This document shows, in pieces, positions 57,171 to 64,000 of a stretch of 64,000 nt of DNA. Positions within the stretch are counted from its first letter, which is position 1. Every line of letters starts with the position of its first letter. Both the position numbers and the translations under genes were made by a program. The stretch covers positions 16,931-80,930 of the forward strand of contig JAUMYW010000007.1 in the NCBI GenBank assembly GCA_030528455.1, read 5' to 3'. The stretch is from Neisseria sp. (GTDB lineage: Bacteria > Pseudomonadota > Gammaproteobacteria > Burkholderiales > Neisseriaceae). The notes beneath the pieces were generated by a model that searched no databases, was not told the origin of the DNA, and saw only the letters and a program-made list of their open reading frames with translations.

Positions 57171-57539
57171 ATGCGTCATCGTAATGGTAATCGTAAATTG
57201 AACCGCACTAGCAGCCATCGTGCTGCCATGTTGCGTAACATGGCCAACTCTTTATTGACCCATGAAACCATCGTTACTACGCTGCCAAAAGCAAAAGAAT
57301 TGCGCAAAGTGGTTGAACCTTTGATCACTTTGGGTAAAAAACCTTCTTTGGCAAATCGCCGTTTGGCATTTAACCGTACTCGCGACCGTGATGTGGTGGT
57401 TAAATTGTTTGGCGATTTAGGTCCTCGTTTTGCAGCCCGTAATGGTGGTTATATCCGTATTTTGAAATACGGTTTCCGTAAAGGCGACAATGCGCCATTG
57501 GCTTTGGTTGAGCTGGTGGATAAGGCAGCTGCTGAGTAA
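57171..57539 (+). CDS. rplQ: 50S ribosomal protein L17
   Basis: A 122-residue protein, last gene of the array. [20 protein letters not shown] and the C-terminal [19 protein letters not shown] are typical. The 238 bases to miaB contain no gene and no clear strong hairpin. Confidence 0.98.
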   Translation: MRHRNGNRKLNRTSSHRAAMLRNMANSLLTHETIVTTLPKAKELRKVVEPLITLGKKPSLANRRLAFNRTRDRDVVVKLFGDLGPRFAARNGGYIRILKYGFRKGDNAPLALVELVDKAAAE

Positions 57540-57777
57540 GGAGGATAATAGGCCGGTTTTCGGTTTGTTTTCATCGGTGCCGTTTGGAGACAAGGCTTTT
57601 TGGCAGTTTCCGAGCGGCATTTTATTTTGATTCTGAATAGATGATTGAATAATCTTTTTTAGAATGAAGATGAAATCAATTGATGTAATTTGTTTTTTGA
57701 GTTATCAGCTGCAATCCGCACTCTTTGAGAAATTATCAGCCCCGCAATTACGGGCAACCTGAAAGAAAGTATAAACC

Positions 57778-59097
57778 ATGAAAAAAGTATTTATCCGGAC
57801 CTTCGGCTGTCAGATGAATGAATATGATAGTGAAAAGATGTTGTCGGTTTTGGCCGAAGGTGATGATTTGATACAGGTTTCCGAACCGGAGGAAGCCGAT
57901 ATTATTTTGTTTAATACTTGTTCGGTGCGGGAAAAGGCGCAGGAAAAAGTATTTTCCGATTTGGGGAGAGTAAAAAATTTAAAAAACAAAAAACCCGATT
58001 TGATTATTGGTGTTGGTGGCTGCGTGGCTTCTCAAGAAGGAGAGGAGATTGTGAAACGCGCGCCTTATGTGGATGTGGTATTTGGTCCGCAAACATTGCA
58101 TCGTTTGCCGCAAATGATTATGGATAAAGAAACTTCCGGTTTGTCGCAAGTGGATATTTCTTTTCCGGAAATTGAGAAATTCGATCATCTGCCTCCTGCA
58201 CGTGTCGATGGGGGTTCAGCTTTTGTTTCGATTATGGAGGGGTGTTCCAAATATTGCAGTTTTTGCGTGGTGCCTTATACACGAGGAGAGGAGTTTTCCC
58301 GTCCTTTGAGTGATGTTTTGACTGAAATTGCTAATTTGGCACAGCAGGGGGTAAAAGAAATCAATTTGCTCGGTCAAAACGTAAATGCTTATCGTGGTGC
58401 GATGGATGACGGGGAAATCTGTGATTTTGCAACTTTGTTGCGGATTGTTCATGAAATTCCGGGTATTGAACGTATGCGCTTTACTACGAGTCATCCGAGA
58501 GAATTTTCTGATGCGATTATCGAATGTTACCGTGATTTGCCTAAGTTGGTTTCACATCTGCATTTGCCGATTCAGAGCGGTTCTGACCGGGTATTGAGTG
58601 CGATGAAGCGCGGCTATACTGCGTTGGAATATAAATCGATTATTCGTAAACTGCGTGCTATCCGTCCGGAGTTGTGTTTGAGTTCGGACTTTATTGTGGG
58701 TTTTCCGGGGGAGACCGAGAGAGAATTCGAACAGACGCTGAAACTGGTGAAGGATATTGCTTTTGATTTGAGTTTTGTGTTTATTTACAGTCCCCGTCCC
58801 GGTACGCCGGCTGCCAACTTGCCGGATGAAACACCTCACGAAGAGAAGGTTCGCCGATTGGAAGCTTTGAATGAAGTGATTGAAGCTGAAACTGCACGTA
58901 TCAATCAAACCATGCTGGGTACGGTGCAACGCTGTTTGGTAGAGGGTGTGTCCAAGAAAGATCCAGATCAGTTGCAGGCGCGTACAGCCAATAACCGCGT
59001 GGTAAATTTTACCGGTGATGCGGGTTTGATTAACCAAATGGTTGATTTGAAAATTACAGAAGCCTTTACATTCTCATTGAGGGGAGAGTTGGTGTGA
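57778..59097 (+). CDS. miaB: tRNA-2-methylthio-N6-dimethylallyladenosine synthase
   Basis: A 439-residue radical-SAM methylthiotransferase acting on adenosine 37 of tRNAs. The N-terminal cluster ligands are in [22 protein letters not shown] and GVGGCVASQ; the radical-SAM motif is CSKYCSFC; a TRAM domain follows at the C-terminus. Its neighbours do not suggest an operon. Confidence 0.97.
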   Translation: MKKVFIRTFGCQMNEYDSEKMLSVLAEGDDLIQVSEPEEADIILFNTCSVREKAQEKVFSDLGRVKNLKNKKPDLIIGVGGCVASQEGEEIVKRAPYVDVVFGPQTLHRLPQMIMDKETSGLSQVDISFPEIEKFDHLPPARVDGGSAFVSIMEGCSKYCSFCVVPYTRGEEFSRPLSDVLTEIANLAQQGVKEINLLGQNVNAYRGAMDDGEICDFATLLRIVHEIPGIERMRFTTSHPREFSDAIIECYRDLPKLVSHLHLPIQSGSDRVLSAMKRGYTALEYKSIIRKLRAIRPELCLSSDFIVGFPGETEREFEQTLKLVKDIAFDLSFVFIYSPRPGTPAANLPDETPHEEKVRRLEALNEVIEAETARINQTMLGTVQRCLVEGVSKKDPDQLQARTANNRVVNFTGDAGLINQMVDLKITEAFTFSLRGELV

Positions 59098-59143
59098 GGA
59101 AGTAGGCTCTGCCGCCTTAAAGCTGCAGACGGCTTGGTATAAA

Positions 59144-59174
59144 AACGGTCTGCTTTTGGGGCAGACCGTTTTTT
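59144..59174 (+). terminator. rho-independent terminator after miaB
   Basis: AACGGTCTGC (59144-59153) and GCAGACCGTT (59161-59170) form a 10-bp stem followed by TTTT. An uptake sequence lies just upstream. It sits between the converging miaB and OmpA-domain genes. Confidence 0.85.
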
Positions 59175-59200
59175 GTTATTTTATAATTACAGAGTAGAAA

Positions 59201-59809
59201 TTATTCTAAAACAACTTCTACACGGCGGGCTTCTGCACCTTCGCCCGCTTCGGTATCATGAGGTTTGCGCAATTCGATTTGTGCTTCGGGAATACCGAAG
59301 CCGAGCAGTGCCTCACGTACAGACAATGCGCGTTTTTTAGACAATTCGGCGTTTTGTGCGGCATTGCCTGTTTTGTCGTGATAGCCTGAAACCACGGCTT
59401 TTTTGCCCTCTTTCACGCCGGCCAGCACGTTTTGTAAGGCTTCTTCCGCACCTGCAGCCAAATCTGCTTTGCCGGTGGCAAAGTAGAATTTTACTGCACC
59501 GTTTTCGGCTACAATGACTTTTGCATCGTTATCGCTTGCCGTATGGTCGTGGTTGTATTCATGCCCGTGAACAGAGTGATTGTGATGTTGGTGGGTATTC
59601 ATGCCGTCTGCAGCTTCGGCCGATTCTGCTTCAGATGAGGCAGCAACTGCGGACGCGGTTTCCAAACCATAATTTGGCGAACCTTCGATTTTGCCGTTTT
59701 CCCATCCCCAAATCGACCAAATTAAAGTCAGAAATACGGCCAAACCTGCTGCACCACCGGCCAGCCAAAGCCCCATGCGTTGTTCTTTGTGATCATGATT
59801 ATCGGACAT
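59201..59809 (-). CDS. OmpA-family protein with His-rich linker
   Basis: A 202-residue membrane-anchored protein: a short charged N-terminus containing DNHDHKEQ, one hydrophobic segment (about residues 14-34), an Ala/Ser/Glu-rich linker, a His-rich stretch (about residues 71-91, nine His), then an OmpA C-terminal peptidoglycan-binding-like domain (about 98-202; VKFYFATGKADL and NAELSKKRALSVREALLGFG). The His-rich part could bind metal. The start at 59809 has GGAGG upstream. The canonical Asp/Arg pair for peptidoglycan is partly altered, so ligand binding is uncertain. Confidence 0.85.
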   Translation of the reverse strand: MSDNHDHKEQRMGLWLAGGAAGLAVFLTLIWSIWGWENGKIEGSPNYGLETASAVAASSEAESAEAADGMNTHQHHNHSVHGHEYNHDHTASDNDAKVIVAENGAVKFYFATGKADLAAGAEEALQNVLAGVKEGKKAVVSGYHDKTGNAAQNAELSKKRALSVREALLGFGIPEAQIELRKPHDTEAGEGAEARRVEVVLE

Positions 59810-59944
59810 TTTTTTCCTCCAAGACTTTCGGATAAACATAAAACAGCCGCATTATACGCAAAAAACATCTTAAAGTAAGCCGAAGCTACACAAACGGCTG
59901 TTAAAACAGTAAAATGCCGCTTTTACTGTATCCTGATACCGACC

Positions 59945-60841
59945 ATGCTGACTTTTCAAGAAATCATTTTCAAATTACAGACTTTTTGGGCCAAACAGGG
60001 TTGTACGCTTATTCAGCCTTTTGATATGGAAGTAGGTGCAGGTACCTCCCATCCGGCGACCTGTTTGCGTGCGCTCGGCCCCGAGCCGTGGTTTGCAGCT
60101 TATGTGCAGCCGAGCCGCCGTCCGAAAGACGGGCGTTACGGCGACAATCCGAACCGTTTGCAGCATTATTACCAGTTTCAGGTTGCCTTGAAACCCGCTC
60201 CAGCCGATATTCAGGAGCTGTATCTCGACAGTCTGCGTGAGTTGGGCATTTCGCCTTTGGAACACGATATCCGCTTTGTGGAGGACGATTGGGAAAATCC
60301 GACTTTGGGCGCGTGGGGCTTGGGTTGGGAAGTGTGGCTTAACGGTATGGAAGTTACCCAGTTTACTTATTTCCAACAGGTCGGCGGTATCGACTGCTCG
60401 CCTGTGTTGGGCGAGATTACTTACGGCATCGAGCGTTTGGCGATGTATTTGCAGGGTGTGGAAAACGTTTACGATTTGGTATGGGCGAAAACGCCGGACG
60501 GCAATACGGTCAGCTACGGCGATGTTTACCATCAGAACGAAGTCGAACAATCGACTTACAACTTTGAATACAGCGATGCCGAATGGCTGCTGCGTCAGTT
60601 TAACGATTATGAAGCGCAGGCCAAACGTTTGTTGGAAGTTGAGGATGTGTCGTTGGCACTGCCTGCTTACGAACTGGTGTTGAAAGCCGGTCATACGTTC
60701 AATCTGCTGGATGCACGCGGTGCGATCTCGGTTACCGAGCGGGCGACTTATATCGGCCGTATTCGTGCTTTGAGCCGTATTGTGGCGCAGAAATATGTGG
60801 AAAGCCGCGAGAAGCTGGGCTTCCCAATGTTGAAAAAATAA
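59945..60841 (+). CDS. glyQ: glycyl-tRNA synthetase alpha subunit
   Basis: A 298-residue class II synthetase catalytic subunit of the alpha2beta2 type. [48 protein letters not shown] and the motif-3 region [25 protein letters not shown] are present. The beta subunit gene glyS, usually next, is not here: glyQ is followed by a terminator and by ileS on the other strand. Confidence 0.97.
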   Translation: MLTFQEIIFKLQTFWAKQGCTLIQPFDMEVGAGTSHPATCLRALGPEPWFAAYVQPSRRPKDGRYGDNPNRLQHYYQFQVALKPAPADIQELYLDSLRELGISPLEHDIRFVEDDWENPTLGAWGLGWEVWLNGMEVTQFTYFQQVGGIDCSPVLGEITYGIERLAMYLQGVENVYDLVWAKTPDGNTVSYGDVYHQNEVEQSTYNFEYSDAEWLLRQFNDYEAQAKRLLEVEDVSLALPAYELVLKAGHTFNLLDARGAISVTERATYIGRIRALSRIVAQKYVESREKLGFPMLKK

Positions 60842-60860
60842 GGTTTGCAGACGGCATATA

Positions 60861-60895
60861 AAACATCCGTGCTCTTTCGGGCGCGGATGTTTTTG
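60861..60895 (+). terminator. rho-independent terminator after glyQ
   Basis: AAACATCCGTGC (60861-60872) and GCGCGGATGTTT (60881-60892) form a 12-bp stem with one G-T pair, followed by TT. It ends glyQ. Confidence 0.8.
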
Positions 60896-60933
60896 CGTGT
60901 GGTTTCGAAGTCGGCTGCAGACAGGGTAAAGTT

Positions 60934-60974
60934 ATGCCGTCTGCAAAACACAAAGTCGGTTTTCCAGACGGCAT
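60934..60974 (-). terminator. imperfect inverted uptake pair after ileS
   Basis: ATGCCGTCTGCAAAA and TTTTCCAGACGGCAT pair with one mismatch at the C of the CA ending; on the minus strand the stem follows the ileS stop. It is likely the ileS terminator. Confidence 0.6.
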
Positions 60975-60996
60975 TTGCTGTCAAACGCAAACAGCT

Positions 60997-63783
60997 TTAC
61001 ACGTAATCGCGGCTTTCGCCTTCACCGTCGATATTGTCGGCGCAGCGCGCGCAGACGGTTTCGTGTCCGGCGGCACTGCCGACATCGTCGGTGTAATGCC
61101 AGCAGCGTTCGCATTTTTCGCCGCCGCTGACTTTGGCCGTTACCGCCAATTCCGCGCCTTCTTTAACAACTGCTTCCGATACCAAAAGGGCGAAACGCAG
61201 TTCTTTGCCCAAGGCTTGAAGAGCGGCGAAGATGTCGGCAGGAGCGGTGATTTCCACTTCGGCCTGCAGCGAGGAGCCGACCGATTTGTCGGTACGCAGC
61301 GGCTCGATGGCGGCGGTAACTGCGCTGCGGACTTCGCGCAGGGCGTTCCATTTTTCTACCAAAGCCTCTTCGCTTGCAGACGGCATGGTCGGAAAATCGT
61401 GCAAGGTATGATACAGCACGCTGTCTTCTTCGCCGCCGCCGATGATGTCCCACGCTTCTTCAGCAGTGAAGCACAGAATCGGCGAAATCAGCAATACCAG
61501 GCTGCGCGTGATGTGGTAAAGCGCGGTTTGTGCGGATCGGCGCGCATGACTGTCGGTTTTGGTGGTGTAGAGACGGTCTTTCAAAATATCGAGATAGAAC
61601 GCGCCCAAATCTTCCGAACAGAAGTTCACGATGTCCTGAACCGCAAAGTGGAAGGCATAACGCGGATAATAGTCGCCTGCCAGCCTGTCTTGCAGACGGC
61701 GTGCCAAAACCAGCGCGTAGCGGTCGATTTCCACCATTTGGTCTTGCGGAACGGCGTGTTCGATCGGATTGAAATCGCTCAGATTGGCCAGCAGGAAACG
61801 CAGCGTATTGCGCAGGCGGCGGTAGGATTCGGTTACCCGTTTCAGGATTTCTTTGGAAATCGCCAGTTCGCCGGAGTAGTCGGTTGCCGCTGTCCACAGG
61901 CGCAGAATATCGGCACCGAATTCGTTATACACTTCCTGAGGCGCAACGACGTTGCCCATAGATTTCGACATTTTTCGACCGTTTTGATCGACTACGAAGC
62001 CGTGGGTCAGCAATTGTTTGTAGGGTGCGCGACCCAGAGTGGCACAGCCTGTCAGCATAGAAGATTGGAACCAGCCGCGATGTTGGTCGCTGCCTTCCAG
62101 ATACAGATCGGCGGGCCAAGCCAGCTCTTCGCGCTGTTTCAAAACGGCGAAATGCGTGCTGCCCGAATCGAACCAAACGTCCATGGTGTCGGACAATTTG
62201 TCGTATTGTTCGCAGTCTTCGGGGGAAAGCAGCTCGCTTTTATCCAGAGCAAACCATGCTTCGATGCCTTTTTCTTCGATTTTCAGTGCGACTTTTTCCA
62301 ACAGTTCGGCAGAATTCGGGTGCAGCTCGCCGCTCTCTTTGTGAACGAAGAAAGTCATCGGCGTACCCCAGAAACGCTGGCGGCTGACGACCCAATCGGG
62401 TCGGCCTTCAATCATGGCTTGCAGACGGGCGCGGCCCCAGGCGGGGAAAAATTCGGTGTCGTCCACGGCTTTCAGGGCGTTGTTGCGCAGAGTGTTGCCC
62501 GAAGTGCCGGCTTTGTCCATACCGATAAACCATTGGCCGGTGGCGCGGTAAATCAGCGGGGTTTTGTGCCGCCAGCAGTGGGCGTAGCTGTGTTCGATTT
62601 TGTTGTGTGCGAGCAGGCGGCCGTTTTCTTCCAACCATTCGATGACGACGGCGTTGGCTTCCCAGACGGTCATGCCTGCAACACGCGGCACTTCGGCAAT
62701 GTAGCGGCCTTCGGCATTGACGGGATTGTACAGCTCGATATTGTATTGGCGGCAGACTTGGTAGTCTTCCAGACCGTGTGCGGGAGCGGTGTGTACCAGG
62801 CCGGTACCGGCATCGGTGGTTACGTGGCTGCCGAGCAGAACGGGAATGTCGCGCTCCAAGAAAGGATGGCTCATCAGCAGGCCTTCCAGCTTTGCGCCGG
62901 ACGTTTCGCCCAACAGGGCGATGCCGTCTGCAAAACCGTAGCGTTTCAGCGTTTCTTCGGAAAGGTCGGCGGCCAAGAGCAGCTTGCCTTTCGGAGTATC
63001 CCACAGTTGGTAGGCCACATCGGCTCCGGCGGAAACGGCTTGGCTGGCAGGCAGCGTCCACGGCGTAGTCGTCCAAATCACGCCGAACGCCGCGCCGTCG
63101 AATACGGCAATGCCGAATGCGGCGGCGAGAGCGGCAGTGTCTTGGAAAGGATAGGCAACATCGATGGCGTGCGAAATTTTCTCTTTGTATTCTACTTCCG
63201 CTTCTGCCAGCGAAGAGCCGCAGTCCAAACAAAATTGAACCGGCTTCGCTCCCCGGTAGAGATAACCGGCTTTGTAGATTTCGCCCAATGTGCGGACGGT
63301 GTCGGCTTCGGTTTTGAAATCCATGGTCAGATAAGGGTGTTCCCAGTCGCCCAATACACCCAAGCGGATAAAATCGCGTTTTTGTTTGGCAATCTGTTCG
63401 GCGGCGTATTCGCGGCACAGTTCGCGGAACTTGGCCATCGGCATGTTTTTGCCGTGCAGTTTTTCCACCATCACTTCAATCGGCAGGCCGTGGCAGTCCC
63501 AGCCGGGAACATAAGGCGCATCGAAACCGGCCAGTGTTTTACTGCGGATGATGATGTCTTTCAGAATTTTATTGACCGCATGGCCGATGTGGATGTCGCC
63601 GTTGGCATAGGGCGGGCCGTCGTGCAGAATGAATTTCGGGCGGCCTGCTGCTTTTTTACGCAGTTTTTCGTAGCGTTTTTGGTCAATCCAGCTTTTAATC
63701 CAGGCCGGTTCGCGCTTGGCAAGGTCGCCGCGCATCGGGAAGGGCGTATCCAGAAGGTTTACGGTTTTGCGGTAATCAGTCAT
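60997..63783 (-). CDS. ileS: isoleucyl-tRNA synthetase
   Basis: A 928-residue class I synthetase. The HIGH motif is in [13 protein letters not shown] near residue 60, an editing domain fills the CP1 region (about 200-400), KMSKS is in [10 protein letters not shown], and the C-terminal zinc finger has CERCW and CARC. The length is typical of the eubacterial form that is sensitive to mupirocin. lspA, often linked to ileS, is not within the window on the side that is visible. Confidence 0.98.
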   Translation of the reverse strand: MTDYRKTVNLLDTPFPMRGDLAKREPAWIKSWIDQKRYEKLRKKAAGRPKFILHDGPPYANGDIHIGHAVNKILKDIIIRSKTLAGFDAPYVPGWDCHGLPIEVMVEKLHGKNMPMAKFRELCREYAAEQIAKQKRDFIRLGVLGDWEHPYLTMDFKTEADTVRTLGEIYKAGYLYRGAKPVQFCLDCGSSLAEAEVEYKEKISHAIDVAYPFQDTAALAAAFGIAVFDGAAFGVIWTTTPWTLPASQAVSAGADVAYQLWDTPKGKLLLAADLSEETLKRYGFADGIALLGETSGAKLEGLLMSHPFLERDIPVLLGSHVTTDAGTGLVHTAPAHGLEDYQVCRQYNIELYNPVNAEGRYIAEVPRVAGMTVWEANAVVIEWLEENGRLLAHNKIEHSYAHCWRHKTPLIYRATGQWFIGMDKAGTSGNTLRNNALKAVDDTEFFPAWGRARLQAMIEGRPDWVVSRQRFWGTPMTFFVHKESGELHPNSAELLEKVALKIEEKGIEAWFALDKSELLSPEDCEQYDKLSDTMDVWFDSGSTHFAVLKQREELAWPADLYLEGSDQHRGWFQSSMLTGCATLGRAPYKQLLTHGFVVDQNGRKMSKSMGNVVAPQEVYNEFGADILRLWTAATDYSGELAISKEILKRVTESYRRLRNTLRFLLANLSDFNPIEHAVPQDQMVEIDRYALVLARRLQDRLAGDYYPRYAFHFAVQDIVNFCSEDLGAFYLDILKDRLYTTKTDSHARRSAQTALYHITRSLVLLISPILCFTAEEAWDIIGGGEEDSVLYHTLHDFPTMPSASEEALVEKWNALREVRSAVTAAIEPLRTDKSVGSSLQAEVEITAPADIFAALQALGKELRFALLVSEAVVKEGAELAVTAKVSGGEKCERCWHYTDDVGSAAGHETVCARCADNIDGEGESRDYV

Positions 63784-63946
63784 CGTTGTTCTCGTATTGG
63801 CGCGGGCTTTGCTGCGTGCAGACGGCTGGCGGCCCTCGGAGCCATGCAGGAAAAGTTAAAAACAGTAAAACGTGCATTGTAACGGAAACGGGCACATTAT
63901 TTAAGCCGTTGACGGACAGACGGTATGAAAAAACCGCCTCAGAAAG

Positions 63947-64000
63947 TGAACTGCACCCCAAAAGTTGGACACCCTATGTCCCAGTTTTTGGAGGTGCAAT
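63947..64000 (+). mobile_element. left end of an IS3/IS150-type insertion sequence (cut by window edge)
   Basis: TGAACTGCACCCCAAAAGTT begins at 63947 and continues GGACA, the kind of terminal repeat seen in IS150-group elements. Within the next bases its imperfect reverse complement appears (TGTCCCAGTTTTTGGAGG), making a terminal hairpin with a ribosome-site-like GGAGG just before the edge. The transposase itself would lie beyond the window. Whether the element is complete cannot be told. Confidence 0.6.

Noticed and set aside
60934-63882. 982-codon open frame on the plus strand opposite ileS
   Set aside because: The minus strand carries an unmistakable IleS with HIGH, KMSKS and zinc motifs; the plus-strand product is low-complexity and shows no family.

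Overview
The window is a chromosomal segment of a Neisseria-like betaproteobacterium (family Neisseriaceae). Three things support this: dozens of DNA uptake sequences of the GCCGTCTGAA/GCCGTCTGCA type, close similarity to neisserial ParC, FarR/NadR, SecY and L23 as I know them, and neisserial gene neighbourhoods (minCDE-oxyR, a nuo operon interrupted by a hypothetical gene). Many uptake sequences end in CA instead of the canonical AA, which points to a non-meningococcal, non-gonococcal lineage. I cannot name the species from the sequence alone. The first ~16 kb and the right end are GC-rich; the ribosomal block is less so; one gene inside the nuo operon is clearly AT-rich.

Layout. 1-3907: the 3' end of a cluster with an ABC-2 type exporter (ATPase cut by the window edge, plus permease), an acyl carrier protein, a ketosynthase with an intact Cys-His-His triad and a short ketosynthase-like partner. 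This looks like a type II fatty-acid/polyketide-like (aryl-polyene-like) pathway. 4041-17626: housekeeping and accessory genes: parC, rsmJ, a Nudix hydrolase, farR with an hpaC-type flavin reductase, mnmG, a DUF819 membrane protein, a patatin-like lipoprotein, a nitroreductase, bioC-bioH facing comF, trmL and an RlpA-family protein. 17868-20058: tRNA-Phe, asd, ruvA. 20380-35665: the 14-gene nuo operon for NADH:quinone oxidoreductase (complex I), with a candidate Fur box far upstream and a 760-bp insertion between nuoE and nuoF. A DUF2818 gene follows it.

36149-43931: proB, the two-component pair phoB-phoR with a tiny overlapping downstream ORF, a TerC-family protein, and minC-minD-minE-oxyR. 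44134-57539: the S10, spc and alpha ribosomal operons fused into one long array from rplC to rplQ, including secY, infA, rpmJ and rpoA. The usual first gene rpsJ is missing next to rplC, and the rplC leader contains its own promoter and hairpins. 57778-63783: miaB, a His-rich OmpA-domain protein, glyQ and ileS. The last ~54 bases look like the left end of an IS3/IS150-type insertion sequence.

How the parts relate: most of the window is core metabolism, translation and cell division. The parts that look accessory or least explained are the exporter-ketosynthase cluster at the left edge, the AT-rich gene inside the nuo operon with its flanking dyad element, the 49-residue ORF coupled to phoR, the structured gaps in the ribosomal array, and the uptake-sequence dialect, whose CA ending allows self-complementary fused copies and paired copies that serve as terminators.
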